Part shown: positions 24,868 to 35,668 of the stretch, one piece after another
Position numbering within the stretch: position 1 is the stretch's first letter
Layout of the letters: each line of letters opens with the position of its first letter
Assembly (NCBI GenBank): GCA_022702705.1
Contig: CM040423.1
Coordinates: 41,136,070 to 41,200,069, forward strand
DNA length: 64,000 nt
Reading direction: 5' to 3'
Origin: Papilionanthe hookeriana x Papilionanthe teres
Taxonomy: Eukaryota > Streptophyta > Magnoliopsida > Asparagales > Orchidaceae
Translations under genes and position numbers: made by a program
Notes under the pieces: generated by a model
Database searches by the model: none
The model's input: only the letters and a program-made list of their open reading frames with translations
Told to the model about the DNA's origin: nothing

Positions 24868-26577
24868 GTGATAGAAAAATTGGCAAAGAAAGAAAGATGC
24901 CCTATGTCAGAAATCCTAAGAAGAATGGGCCGAGTGCCAGCTAGATCCCGCCTCGGACCACGAGTAGAGCCTGTCACTACCGTAGAGAAACCAAGGAAGA
25001 AAATGAGAGCTAGTTCACCTGTTGTTGTATCGGGTCATCATATTAGGGAGGACACCACCTACCAGCATGTAGCCGACAGACCGTCCGGTCCAAGGCCTTC
25101 TGCTGCAAGAAGGATGGCGTGGCGACCTATTATTACCAAACCGAGACCAACACAACGTCCTGAGAAGAAAAGCCTCGTCAAAGAGCCTGAATCAAAAGAA
25201 AGTGCTGCTGCAATAAAAGAAACTCTCGGAAAAGAAGTTCAACAACCATCACAAGATAACCGTGATACCATCTGGAAGAGACCCCTCGAGGATGCTATAG
25301 GAAAGCTAAGGACGGATATCCGACGGCTAGCAAGAGAAAGAGGAGAAGAATTAAGGGACAAAGTGGATTCGTCAGAATTCATGGATGAAGAGTTCGCTAA
25401 GATCAATATGGTTGAGATGCGAGCATCGTCAGCCTCGCAGGGTGCTCCGGCGGCTGCGGAAAGAGATGAACCGGAAGTAATGAGAGCACAACTTCGGGAA
25501 AGAGATGACACAATTTCCCAGATGGCTAGGAGGATGGAAGAGATGGCTGCTGCTTTAGCCACTCTCCAAAGTCAGGTACAACCTCAGAAAGAAACACCCC
25601 CAAAAATCATCCATATTGCAGATGGAGGAAAAGAGATCACATCCGTCAACGGATACGAGCCACCAAAGAAGGATTCTGCACAGAGCATGATTCCCGAAAA
25701 GGACATTAAAAACATGGTAGAACAGCAGGTGCAAGAAGCTTTAGCACAATCCAAGTGTGGAGCATCTATTCAGACGGGTAGACCTTACCTGGAAGAATTT
25801 GATGTCGTCCAATACCCAAAAGGCTTTATACTACCTCTGTTTAAGACTTTTGATGGAACGGGAAACCCCGGCAGCATGTCGCACATTTTCGTGCTAGTTA
25901 CTGCAATGCTGGTGGGAGTGACGCCTTACTCTTTTGACAGTTCGTCGACGGTTTGTCGAGGATCGCCTTCGACCGGGTATGCGGAATTGTCGAATGGATC
26001 GATCGAGACTTTTGCAGAATTGGAAAATCTCTTCGTTAAGCGGTTTACCGGAGCTCAGCACCACATCACCATCGGTGATCTAGTGGTGGAGCGACATAAA
26101 CCGAACGAAACTTTGGTGGATTACATACTTCGATGGAGGAACCTGAGCATGAAGTGTGAACCACAGCTTCAGGAACAACATGCGGTCGGTATCTTACTTA
26201 AGAGTATCCATGGCCCGATAGCACTTCTCCTTAAGGGATTCACCATTAAGATTTTCAAGAAGCTTCTTAGTAAGGCCGGGAGCTTGCAGGAGGAAGCAAA
26301 ACAACTTAGTTTCACCGATAAGACTGATAAGCAGAAATCAGTTAGAGCTTTTGAGAAGAAATACGGGACCATCGCAGCAGTGGAAAAAGGTAAGCAGCCA
26401 GTGCAAATACAGCCAGAGCGACTGCAGCCGAGTTATCAACCACCGCAACAGGCTTATCAACACCCTCAACAGAATTATCAGCCTCAGCGGAGTTTTCAGC
26501 CTCGACCAGGAGTTATCGGTCGCCGCGGTATGATCGGCGGCCGCCTCGTCCGCTCCGTCCCCCGAAGGAACTTTTGA
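24868..26577 (+). CDS. Gag of element E
   Basis: 569 codons from the first ATG, but the frame is open back to the TGA at 24775, so the true start may be upstream. Gag forms the particle that carries the RNA. The first half is charged and probably partly disordered, with a Met/Glu-rich helical segment (ISQMARRMEEMAAALATLQ). The retrotransposon gag core spans roughly residues 300-490 (FDGTGNPGSMSH, then AELENLFVKRFTG, then ETLVDYILRWRNLSMKC). A stretch near 25910-25990 does not fit the family and reads better in another frame, which suggests two compensating indels. The C-terminal part is rich in Gln, Pro and Tyr. Confidence 0.82.
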   Translation: MIEKLAKKERCPMSEILRRMGRVPARSRLGPRVEPVTTVEKPRKKMRASSPVVVSGHHIREDTTYQHVADRPSGPRPSAARRMAWRPIITKPRPTQRPEKKSLVKEPESKESAAAIKETLGKEVQQPSQDNRDTIWKRPLEDAIGKLRTDIRRLARERGEELRDKVDSSEFMDEEFAKINMVEMRASSASQGAPAAAERDEPEVMRAQLRERDDTISQMARRMEEMAAALATLQSQVQPQKETPPKIIHIADGGKEITSVNGYEPPKKDSAQSMIPEKDIKNMVEQQVQEALAQSKCGASIQTGRPYLEEFDVVQYPKGFILPLFKTFDGTGNPGSMSHIFVLVTAMLVGVTPYSFDSSSTVCRGSPSTGYAELSNGSIETFAELENLFVKRFTGAQHHITIGDLVVERHKPNETLVDYILRWRNLSMKCEPQLQEQHAVGILLKSIHGPIALLLKGFTIKIFKKLLSKAGSLQEEAKQLSFTDKTDKQKSVRAFEKKYGTIAAVEKGKQPVQIQPERLQPSYQPPQQAYQHPQQNYQPQRSFQPRPGVIGRRGMIGGRLVRSVPRRNF

Positions 26578-27482
26578 ACAAAGAATACCCCTTCAAGACT
26601 GAGGCAGTGGCCAAGATGTTTCGCAGTTTGATGAAGACGCCCAACTTTCAGTTGCCAGAGCCCAGGAAGCCCGAGGAAGTCGACAAGAAGGATCATCCGA
26701 ACTACTGTCCCTATCACCGGATGATCATACATAAGATAGAAGACTGCTTTACCTTCAAGAACTGGCTGGAAGATAATCTTCGGAGAGGGAACATAACGAT
26801 CCCAAAGGAATACATGAAGGAACCCCAAAAAGGAGATTTCGTCAATATTATTTCGACGGATCCTATTGTTCCGATCGGCCCGTACACGACTAATGATGGG
26901 TGGAGTACTGTCTGGACAAAATCTTCAAAGAGAATTTTGGATCACATCCAGACCGGTTCGGTGCGCGCTTCAACTCAGAGTTTGAAACCTGTCGAGCCGG
27001 CACTATCACTTACGATTGAAGAGCTACCCCAGAAGGAGGAGAAGATCGTGGAAGAAGAGAAGACCGAGGCTCCGAAGGCTAGACTAGGGGCTGCTTATCC
27101 TAGGATGGTTGTTTCTGATTTGGGGGAGAAATCCCTCAAACCTCTGACTCTGTATGATTATTTGCTCGCCCCGGTGGGATCTTATAATGATAAGAGTTTT
27201 GGTGTTGGCTACGTTTTGACTGTTTCTAACGATTATGTAACTAACAACAAACAACCTAATCCAAATCTCGATTTTGATATGAATAACGATTCTCAAATCA
27301 TACAAAACTTCAATGAACACGACGAAGAAGAAGATGTTCACAAGGATGGCTACGAAAGCTTAATAAGTGACGAATCCGTTTGTGAATTCCGAGGAGCTCC
27401 TATCACGATAGAGTTAGAACTATCAGATGCTAAGCAACTTCAGAAGAGCAAGTCGTTCCGATTCAAGAGGGGACACCAGTAG
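26574..27482 (+). pseudogene. Gag C-terminal part with Cys/His motif (element E)
   Basis: This overlaps the gag stop in another frame and continues the polyprotein. It has the Cys/His cluster typical of Tat gag (YCPYHRMIIHKIEDCF), which resembles a modified zinc knuckle, then an acidic linker (EELPQKEEKIVEEEKTE). The frame ends at 27482, but family-like sequence goes on in the frame used at 27539, so a frameshift lies near 27470. Confidence 0.75.
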
Positions 27483-28232
27483 ATTCAGAGGAAATTACCA
27501 AAGTCAACCTGAGAAGCGGAAAGGTCCTACCTCCGAGATTGGGTCTAAAGGACAAGGAAAAGCAGGTGGTTGCTCAGGAAGAGCCAACCCCGCGAGAAGA
27601 ATTGCCCGTTCGGGAAGAAATTGAACAACCTAGTAACAAAGTGTACTATAATGTGCTAGCCCATCTTAGGAAGCTACCGGCCAAACTGAGCATCTACGAC
27701 GCTCTGATCCTGTCAAAGGAGATGAGAGAATCTCTAGTCAAGGCCTTGTTTGATCCAGAAATTTGCTTAGCTCAAATGGCTGATAATTCCTTCGACAATG
27801 TTTGCTCATTGAAAGGACAGCGCGGTGTTACCTTCACGGATGATGATTTACTACTTGGAAGATCACAACCGACCGTTGTACATTTCAGTCAGTATCGGAA
27901 AGTTCACACTCTCCAGGGTGCTAGTTGATCCAGGTGCATCAATTAATATAATGAACCTTCGAACGCTAGCCTATTTAGAGATTGATGCCCGTGATCTCGA
28001 GGAAGACAAAATGATGCTAAGAGGCTTCAACCAGAAAGGAGAAACAGCTCTTGGATCGATAACACTGTTAATGAAGATCGGTGAATTAGCCAAGACAACC
28101 GCGAAGTTCCACATAATTGATTCTGAGACATCATTCAACGCTCTACTGGGCCGGCCATGGATCCATGAGAACCGGATGGTACCGTTGTCTCTACACCAGT
28201 GTATAAAGTACTATGAAGGAGGACAAGAATAG
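27470..28232 (+). pseudogene. Aspartic protease of element E (frameshifted)
   Basis: The protease cuts the polyprotein. The first half is in the frame of 27539-27928 (VYYNVLAHLRKLPAKLSIYD). The catalytic part is in the frame of 27825-28232. The active-site loop is VDPGASINIM, with the aspartate at about residue 35 of the second ORF. DPG in place of DTG or DSG occurs in other Tat/Ogre proteases, so this may not be a lesion. The segment NALLGRPWIHE is the usual downstream landmark. One frameshift near 27880-27900 separates the halves. Confidence 0.8.
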
Positions 28233-28646
28233 TGTATCAAGAGTTATTTGTAACCATTCTCCGTGCATGAAATCGGAATCCACGAAGATGCAGCTTACTA
28301 CGCACCTCCAAAGAAAACTATCTTCTCCAGAAATGCCATACCAAATCAAGAAAAAGAAGCATGAGACAACAAAGAACCTGAAATTCTTGTTCAACAGTTA
28401 CTCACCACGCCCTTACGGTGAGATGGTGAAGGTTTCTCCAGAACTCGCACTCGAGGTCGAGGTCGGGGGCGAGGTTGAGGAAGAAACGGTGGAACAGTTG
28501 AACAGAAGAAACCGGTCATCAGTGTTGATTGGGAGAATAGCTCTGAAGAAGAAGGAGAAATCAAGAAAGAAGCAGCAACAATAAACCAAAGGAAACCCCA
28601 GTTCAAGATCTCTCTCGAAGATGAAAAGAATGAAGAATACAAAGCA
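28233..28646 (+). pseudogene. Protease-RT linker of element E (degraded)
   Basis: About 410 nt with short open stretches in changing frames (for example a repeated Arg-Gly run near 28440-28480). Ogre elements can have an intron between protease and RT. No clear splice pair was seen here, and the stretch reads best as coding DNA with frameshifts. Confidence 0.45.
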
Positions 28647-29875
28647 ATGTACGAGAAGATAAATCATTATGTACATACTATGACACTGACCCCGATCCAT
28701 TCTAATAAGGTCGAGGGTATGGTGGTCAAAGAGGTACATGGTGGTGGTACTAAACCGATCAAATTCTACCATGGTGCTTCTTCTTCCAAAACTGAAAATG
28801 ATGTACAATTCGAAGATGTTACTTCTTCTGAATTAATGGAATTGCCTTTTGAGTGGTATTCTCCCTGTGTTCAAAATTTAATTCAGCGTGGTATTTTGCC
28901 TAAGCAATGGTCAAAAGGACAATCACAACGCTTTGAAAAGCTATGGAATAATACCAGTCGACCGCTAAACTCAAAGCATGGTCTTGGATTCGGCACAGTA
29001 GGATCAGTTGATGATACGAGATTTTGCTTGGTTGTCACCTGTGAGCCTAATGAAGATTACTTGGAAGCTTCAGAAAATCTCGAAGATCTACCAATCGGAG
29101 ATGCTCCGCCAGAATTTGAAGAAGAAATTAAATCTACAATAGACGAGTTAATGGAAGTTAACTTAGGTACTAGCGAAGAGCCTAGGCCGACCTTTGTTAG
29201 CTCCTTACTCAATAAAGAAGACTTTGAAGAAATAATCAAGCTATTAATGGAATTCAAGGACTGTTTTGCTTGGAGTTATAACGAAATGCCAGTATTAGCT
29301 CCAGAGGTCGCAGTTCACAGGCTAGGAGTGGATCACACTGTCGTTCCAGTCAGACAAGCTTCCAGAAGAATGCGTCTAGAGATTGAACAACAAATAATAG
29401 CTGAAGTTAAGAAGCTAATCGACGCTAAATTTGTCCGTGAAGAAAAATACCCAACTTGGTTAGCCAAAGTGGTACCAGTCAGAAAGAAGGATGGTCAGAT
29501 CAGAATCTGCATGGATTTCAGAGACTTGAATAAGGCATGCCCAAAAGATGAATTTTACCAATTCCCAAACTAATGATCGACATTGCTTCAACTCATGAAA
29601 TCTTCTCATTCATGGATGGATCGTCAGGATACAACCAGATAAAGATGGCACCAGAAGACGAAAAGCTTACAGCCTTCAGAACGCCAATCGGAACATACTG
29701 CTACACAGTGATGCCTTTTGGATTAAAGAACGCGGGAGCAATGTACCAAAGAGAAATGCCGAGGATTTTTGATGATCTCATTCACAACCAAGTCGAGTGC
29801 TACGTGGATGATGTGGTCATCAAAAGCAAACTGAAGGAAGATCACCTATATGATTTGAGAATTGTTTTCGAGTGA
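28647..29875 (+). pseudogene. Reverse transcriptase of element E (frameshifted)
   Basis: RT copies the element RNA to DNA. 28647-29573 carries the region upstream of RT (ELPFEWYSPCVQNLIQRG) and the fingers (PTWLAKVVPVRKKDGQIRIC, MDFRDLNKACPKDEF). The frame ends at 29573, and 29573-29875 carries the palm (FMDGSSGYNQIKMAPEDEK, MPFGLKNAGAMYQR). The catalytic YVDD box is at 29801-29812. A -1/+2 change near 29570 and a stop at 29873 break it. The motifs are of Tat type. Confidence 0.9.
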
Positions 29876-29896
29876 TTAAGACAATTTAACCTTAAG

Positions 29897-30660
29897 ATGA
29901 ATCCCTTGAAATGCGCCTTCGGAGTCACCTCTAGGAAATTCTTAGGATTTGTTCTACGACATTGCGGAATTAAAATCAATCCGGAGAAGATTAAAGCTAT
30001 CTTACAAATGCCGCCTCCCAAGACCTTGAAACAACTACGATCATTTCAAGGAAAATTGGCATATCTTCGACGCTTTATCTCGAATTTGTCAGGAATGTGT
30101 CAGCCCTTCTCGGCATTAGTTAAAAAGGACGCCAAATTCGTTTGGGAAGAGAAATGCCAGCGGGCCTTAGAGGACGTTAAGCAGTATCTAATGACACCTC
30201 CTGTCTTAGCAGCCCCAGTCCCAGGTAGACCGTTAATACTTTATACCGCGGCTTTAGATGACTCCCTTGGAGCCCTGTTAGCCCAAGACAATGACGAGGG
30301 AAAAGAAAACACTCTTTATTACTTATGTCTTCGTCTGATTCCGACGGAGGTAAAGTATCCTCCGATTGAGAAGCATTGTTTGGCCCTGATCTTCGCCGCT
30401 CAAAAGCTCAGGCATTACATGCTTTCTTATAAGGTCAAACTTATTTCGAAAGTTAATCCGTTGCAATATTTAATGACCCGCCCGACGCTTTCTGGCAGAC
30501 TTGCCAGGTGGTCTATGATATTATTGCAATTTGATATAACTTTTGTTCCTCTTCGTGCCGTAAAAGGACAAGTCCTAGCAGACTTCCTCGCAGCACATCC
30601 TTTGCCGGCAGAATCGCCTCTCAATGATGACTTGCCAGACGAGCAGATAATGAGCTTACA
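29897..30660 (+). pseudogene. RT thumb/connection and RNase H of element E
   Basis: First part of the ORF 29897-31111. It starts with the RT end (KCAFGVTSRKFLGFVL) and the connection (FQGKLAYLRRFISNLSG). From about 30222 comes an RNase H-like domain (ILYTAALDDSLGALLAQD, then EVKYPPIEKHCLALIFAAQK), ending at VLADFLAAHP. It lies in frame with the following second RNase H. Confidence 0.85.
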
Positions 30661-31245
30661 AGATCCCGATGATCAGCGTTGGGAATTGTACTTCGATGGA
30701 GCATCTTTAGCACAGAAAGACAGAGAATCACAAATGATAGTGCCCGGTAAGGCAGGAATCGGACTAATCTTTATAACACCGGAGCGGGGGATGTTAAGAT
30801 ACTCCTACCACCTAACAGAACCGTGTACAAATAACAAAGCAGAATACGAAGACCTAATAATAGGATTGGAATTAACCATTCAGATGTGTATAATAGATAT
30901 CAACATCTACGGAGATTCGCAGTTGATCATTCAGCAGATTCTTTGGACAGTACAAGATTCTGAAACCAAGGATCGAGCAGTACTTTCAGTATGTCATGAA
31001 ACTATTAGAGCAAATTCTGAATGTAACAATTTACAAGATTCCCAGAAAAGAAAATGCTCTTGCAGATGCGTTAGCCCGCCTTGCAAAAGAATTTGTCTGC
31101 TTACAGGATAAATCAGTTGAAGTGTCAGTTCAGGGACGACAGGTTCTCTCGCAGCTCGGCATGGATACAATACACAAATCAGAAGAGGAAGAAGAATCAG
31201 TTGCAGCAGTAACAGAAAATGCAGAAGATTGGCGGCAACCATTAA
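30661..31245 (+). pseudogene. Second, archaeal-type RNase H of element E, truncated downstream
   Basis: A second RNase H behind the first is the hallmark of the Tat lineage. Catalytic residues are visible: D in ELYFDGAS, E in NNKAEYE and D in YGDSQL. A frameshift near 30960-30996 moves the last part, with ENALADALARLA, to the frame of 30996-31280. The linker reaches AEDWRQPL and then turns into sequence of A's LTR, just where integrase should begin. Confidence 0.85.
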
Positions 31246-31361
31246 CACTCATTTTCATTATACCTGCAAGAAAAATATAAAATACCTTCCATTAAAGTGC
31301 AATATCATCAAGAATAGGTATAAAAATGTGCATAAAAACACTATATATTTTAGGTGTATCA
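31246..31361 (-). mobile_element. Element A 5' LTR, terminal fragment
   Basis: It matches the A 3' LTR fragment (9165-9266) and the ends of the C LTRs: 'accttccattaaagtgcaa', 'tatcatcaagaatagg', 'tatattttaggtgtatca'. It ends CA at 31361 (TGATACACC on the minus strand). The five bases behind it, GAGAT, would be A's target duplication; its partner is outside the window. The left edge is the deletion joint with E and is uncertain by about 10 bp. Confidence 0.7.
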
Positions 31362-31792
31362 GAGATACTATCGATGCCACGAACAAACCAGGCAGGCGAG
31401 ACATAAGTCCTGTAAGACTCGAGCCAAACGAAAAAGGAGCCACGTCTCACAACAGAAAAAACCGGCTGATCACATTCGACCGACCAACCTCTCATCCGGA
31501 CCGAACGACACCTAACTCAGGTTGATCGTGTCAAAAGACACCGAGCAAGATTGCATACAGTGAAAAACCTCAACCAACCAATGCGTACTCTAAAGGGCAC
31601 AAATGCCACTCAGCCTATCCCCTCAGTCGATGGACTTCAAGCCAGCCAACAAGCCAATTACAGCTAATGTTGAAATTAAAATTTTAATACAAATATGACA
31701 TCAAATTTATGCAATCAATTATAGCCTTAATGGCATTAGGAATGATTTCCATATCTGTTCCCTCCTTTTTGTAATTGTACAAAACACGTCTC

Positions 31793-31821
31793 TATAAATA
31801 CGGGGTAAAAATATGAATAAA
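31793..31821 (+). promoter_or_regulatory. TATA box and polyadenylation signal of F's LTR-like region
   Basis: TATAAATA (31793-31800) is followed after 15 nt by AATAAA (31816-31821). This is a common LTR layout with a short R region. No second copy of this LTR is in the window to confirm it. Confidence 0.5.
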
Positions 31822-32383
31822 GGGACATTTCCCTCAATTCTCCCTACAAAGTTCTCAGGCTTATTCTACTCTATCTTCCTTCTCTCCTTCACTCGGCTCT
31901 AACTCGGCGCGTGGTCCACAAAGTATAAACTAGGATCCAACTTCCTGAAGGTGGTGTGGTGAGCGTGGACATGCCCTATACGAGAAGCGAAGCTAATGAA
32001 TGAAAAAATTTGCAAAGAGAGATAGTGTGCATGGAACAGAATAGGGAGGCTATGCAGTCAGACGTCCAGTGCAAGTCCATGGGCTGCAAGCTCAGATGAC
32101 TCTCATGATGAAGCAATTCGAGATCCTTCGGATAAGAATCACCAGAGGAATGACCAAACGCCTCATCTGAAGGCATAAGAGGTCCCCACCAATGAACCCA
32201 CTTATCCTCGACAACCAAGTTAGCAACTAGTGGACGGATGGACAAGGTGAGTCCTAACACACTAACACTAGCGCATCCGCACAGGCAAACAAACGATGGG
32301 AAGAGAGGATGAAGATACTTGTCCACCCGCTCGCGGGAGTGGTATTCACTCGTTAAATCAAAGAAGCGATACCCCCGCCCAAG

Positions 32384-33430
32384 TTGAGGGTCCCTCATCT
32401 TGACTGTTACAAGGGGAGGGCAGATCCAATCAACCACATAGCATCTTTTGAGTCGTCGGTCGGCCTACTTCAGGTTGAATACCCCATACTATGTCATCTC
32501 TTCTTAAACACCCTAAAGGTGTGGGCCCTCCGGTTGTTCAAAGGACTGCCTGCCGAAACCATTTCAAGTTACTATGAGTTCAAAAGGCCCTTCATTTCAC
32601 AGTTCTCAAATGTATAAAAACCAAGAAAGGACTCAAACACCCTACCCAACATCAAATAAGGAGAAAACGAGAGCCTTCAGGCCTACATCCCCCATTTTTA
32701 GAATGAGAGGCTGTAAGTGAGAAACCTAAAGCCCGAAATAGCAAGAACAAACATGAAATGAGGAGTTTGAAGTAAGTGGTTCAGGTCTGACTTAAACTAG
32801 TTTAAACATGCAACTTTTGCATAAGTGTTCGAAATGGAGATCATGTAGGAAGACTTTCAGAACCCTCCAAAGGATAAGCCAAGATTGTCCGAGCATCCCC
32901 TAAAAAAACAAAAGGATAGGGGTGAATCACGAAGGGCAAGAGACAGGTTGTCCTCTGTCGGTCACCAAAACAGTAACCCTTGGTCTTAGGATTAGTGGGG
33001 AAATAACCAGGGGAACCGTGACCCGAAGCGACACTCTGACCAACAGTCAGCTCGATATTATGAGTGAACATATGATTACCGAGAAATGCAGGGATTGACA
33101 CCCCTCAATGTGTTAATGGGCGAAATAGTCCATGCCATCTAAAAGAAGGACTATTTCAAACAGACGTTGTCGCTGAAGGTGCCCCCAGCTTCATTGGACC
33201 GCAGAGGTACTGTCATTACCACCACGGCCGTAGCCATGACTTGGAGGAGACACCTACAGAATCTGATCAAGGAGCTCTTTTGCACATGGAAGCTCGAAGA
33301 GTTCATAGCGGCCAACACAAATATGCAGCGGTAGGGCAAAGCTGTTGCAGGAGAGCCCCCCAATAGACCTGTTCGAGCAAACACAGTCCACATGGAAGGA
33401 ATAATCCTCACCATCATTGGATGGGGAACC
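32384..33430 (+). pseudogene. Gag of element F (degraded)
   Basis: 32384-32617 gives a gag core (YKGRADPINHIASFESSVGL, then FKGLPAETISSYYEFKRPF) of the kind that opens DP..H in Tat gags. Pieces with stops follow to 32700. A Cys/His-like remnant (YCHYHHGRSHDLEE) lies near 33215-33260. Between them no frame is kept. No start codon can be assigned. Confidence 0.6.
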
Positions 33431-33456
33431 CTCCGGCTTGAAGATACAACGTTCCA

Positions 33457-33960
33457 ATGAGGTATGCTCTGTCATCCCATATACACTTAATCATTTACCC
33501 ATTGTCTTTTTCAGCCGCAAATCTCCCTCGAAAGGAGAATGCCTATGACAAGGCAATCATCATCACATCATTGATCAACAACTACCAGGTGGGTAGTATG
33601 CTTTCTGATACTAAGACTTCGGTTAATATCCTGTTCAAGACAGTGTTTAATAAGATCGGTTTAAAGACTAACCGATTGACATCACTGGCCAGCCCGTTAT
33701 TCAGATTCTTTGGGGAAAAGAAGGAGGGCCTAAGCCTTGTCGCCCTCGCCATCTCTTGGGGAGAACCTGGGAAGTAGTACAACATAACAGAGGATTTTCT
33801 CCTGGTGGAATCCTCGTTGACATACAATACTATCTTCTATCGACCAGTATTAAACAGCTATCGATCAGTAGCTTCTACCTACCATGTCGTGGTAAATTTC
33901 TGGGGTGACGAAGAATATTTATGGTCCGGGGAAACTTGAAGCAGTCTAGAAGCAGCTATT
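33457..33960 (+). pseudogene. Protease of element F (degraded)
   Basis: 33457-33777 resembles Tat/Retand proteases. KAIIITSLINNYQVGSML precedes the active-site region, which now reads SDTKTSVNILF, where the family has DxGSSVN(I/V)LF, so the catalytic glycine is lost. After a stop at 33775, the downstream landmark YNTIFYRPVLN is still readable to about 33890. Confidence 0.65.
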
Positions 33961-34434
33961 TGCAAGTAGTTTCAAGGATTGACAATGAATCAATCGACAT
34001 CTTGATCCAAAGGGAGGGAGTCTCGAGCCTAGATAGGCTGTCCTCCAGGTGCTAATGTCTGATGCAGAGCCCAGTAAAGTTTTTCTGATCAATGAACGCT
34101 TTGACGTGTCATTCAGGAGCTAATTGAGCCCATTTGAGCCTTGTCGCTCATTTAACTTCATCGATATCATCTTGATGGCCAGATGCTGATGAGATGTCAT
34201 CGGATGGAGATAAGATGATTTGTCCTCTGATCTTATGGCTCGGATGTACTTTGACATATTAAGATATCCCCGTCAAGATGACCAAGGTTATTCCGTCGGC
34301 ACTGTGTGCCAAGGAGCCGCTGTCCACCTAGAACGTGAGAGACTCTCTTTCTGTCTGATGGCACAGCGAGAGCTTTGAAGCATCGAGACATTTCCACACG
34401 GAATAACCTTCCTTTGATGATATATTTCTCCATG
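33961..34434. other. Unassigned stretch behind F
   Basis: No gene, repeat end or RNA was recognised. It may still be decayed F sequence. The minus-strand ORF 34233-34433 has no recognisable domain. Confidence 0.4.
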
Positions 34435-34647
34435 TCAACAATAATATAAAGTGAAACCCCATTTATCGAGAATATTCTTTGGTGCCCCTAAGATGTAATT
34501 AACCAAGTGCGATATGTCCACTTGGGAGCACTCTTGACCGCAGAACAGACACTTATACCTGAATCTCTGGTTAGGGCAGTCTAAGTAGGTATTCTTTCGC
34601 AAATACTGGTCAAAAGTGCTTTCGCCCAATCTTTTTTGAGCCGACAT
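34435..34647 (-). pseudogene. Possible zinc-finger relic of a DNA transposon
   Basis: 70 codons with a CLFCGQ..., then SHL... pattern that loosely recalls the BED-type finger at the start of hAT transposases (CxxC, then HL). Only half the ligands are convincing. It lies upstream of the Mutator-like fragment on the same strand, but a relation is not shown. It could be chance. Confidence 0.25.
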
Positions 34648-34872
34648 GCTTGACCTATCATTGCGAGATTTATTGCATGTAATGTCTCCACGTTCTTTTT
34701 CTTGTTTGTCATCTTTGTCGTATGTTCATTTTTTCTGGTTCATCTCTTCTATTAATCATTGATATGTTCCGAAAGATAGATTTATTTGGAAAAGGTAAGT
34801 ATATGACAATAGACAAACCAATGACTCCCTTTAAAAATAAAAGTATGAAAGCATAATCTTTATATCATGATA

Positions 34873-35328
34873 TCATAGTGCTTGTTTGAAGGCGATAAAA
34901 TCATGATATTGTGCACCACTTACAAAATCAATAGTATTACCAAGCTCAACAAATTCATCATGAATATTATGAGATGGATTGCGAGAACTAACCATTGTTG
35001 CATCACAAACATTAACATAGGAAAACAGTATAACATCTCTTCTATCTTGAGTAATGATAACAACCTCGACTCGATCACTCCCCATAGTACTTATGATCAT
35101 CTCCATAACATCAACATCACTTCCAAGTAATGTGTATTGTTTTGGTAAAATTTCCTTGATATAATAAAATAACTCAAATTGATGTCCTTCTAGCCAAGCA
35201 AAAATCACCACAATCTTACGTTGTAACAAGGAAAGAATCATTAGACTTCTCTGAAGTGTGATGATTTTCGGATTTCCTCCATTGTATTTCTTCCTTTCCT
35301 CATTTAACTTGCAATCAATGCCCCCCAA
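34873..35328 (-). pseudogene. Mutator-like transposase, N-terminal fragment
   Basis: 151 codons resembling the N-terminus of MuDR-type transposases: a YNGGNPKIITL segment, then an I/L..Y.LLGSDVDVMEMI segment (family: L..L.nDdDV..Mi), an acidic/polar linker, and DFVSGAQYHDFIAFKQAL, which resembles the start of the MuDR DNA-binding domain (vGm.F.s...fk.Al). The catalytic DDE region is not present downstream (34435-34872). The start at 35328 is simply the first ATG. The identification is by eye. Confidence 0.45.
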
Positions 35329-35668
35329 ATTTAATAGTTACATATAAATAATCATTTTGATCTGCTATTGAATCTTTTCTGATTTTTAATCACAAGACTG
35401 CATGACCACAAAAAATTGATTAGAAAATTCTATGCAAATAACTCATGATACATTAACATGCACTTATTACAATCGGTTTACCACTATACATGAAATTAAT
35501 ATCAAATTTAAATAAACATAGAACCTTTTGAGATTGGGTTCATTTAATTTCCTTGGCATGACCAAACTAAAATCTGAAAAAATTAGAAATTAAAAAAAAA
35601 AACTGACGTTGAAGTAAAGAAGTTGGAATACAAAACTTAGCTTCTAGAAAATCAAGTACTTGATACAA

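Larger units (their letters stand above)
16545..31245 (+). mobile_element. Tat/Ogre-type Ty3/gypsy element E, truncated
   Basis: A 7.07 kb 5' LTR, a PBS, then gag, protease, RT, RNase H and archaeal-type RNase H, in the order of the Tat lineage. It was inserted in the RT gene of A at 16544/16545. Integrase and the 3' LTR are absent: coding similarity ends near 31245, and sequence of A's LTR follows. Stops and frameshifts are spread through the ORFs, so it is an old, inactive copy. Base composition of the coding part is clearly less AT-rich than the LTRs. Confidence 0.88.
9165..31361 (-). mobile_element. Athila-type element A (minus), split by element E and partly deleted
   Basis: Visible parts, read on the minus strand: a 5' LTR fragment (31246-31361), [insertion of E], the end of RT (16119-16544), RNase H, integrase, the conserved post-pol motif, two env-position genes, 3' noncoding DNA, a PPT and a 3' LTR fragment (9165-9266). 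Gag, protease, the start of RT and nearly all of the 5' LTR are gone, together with the far end of E, so one deletion probably removed them. The pol reading frame is broken at several places. Family assignment rests on integrase and RT similarity to element B and on the env-position genes. Confidence 0.8.
31362..33960 (+). mobile_element. Degraded Ty3/gypsy element F (Tat/Retand-like), promoter to protease
   Basis: An LTR-like promoter region, a gag and a protease in order on the plus strand, with many stops. No RT, RNase H or integrase follows. LTR borders and a PBS were not found. Element A probably lies in or beside its LTR. Confidence 0.6.

Noticed and set aside
28233..28646. Ogre-type intron between protease and RT
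   Set aside because: Family-like coding pieces run through it in shifting frames, and no convincing splice donor and acceptor pair was seen.
31976..32437. 153-codon minus-strand ORF
   Set aside because: Overlaps the promoter-gag region of F on the other strand and shows no recognisable domain.
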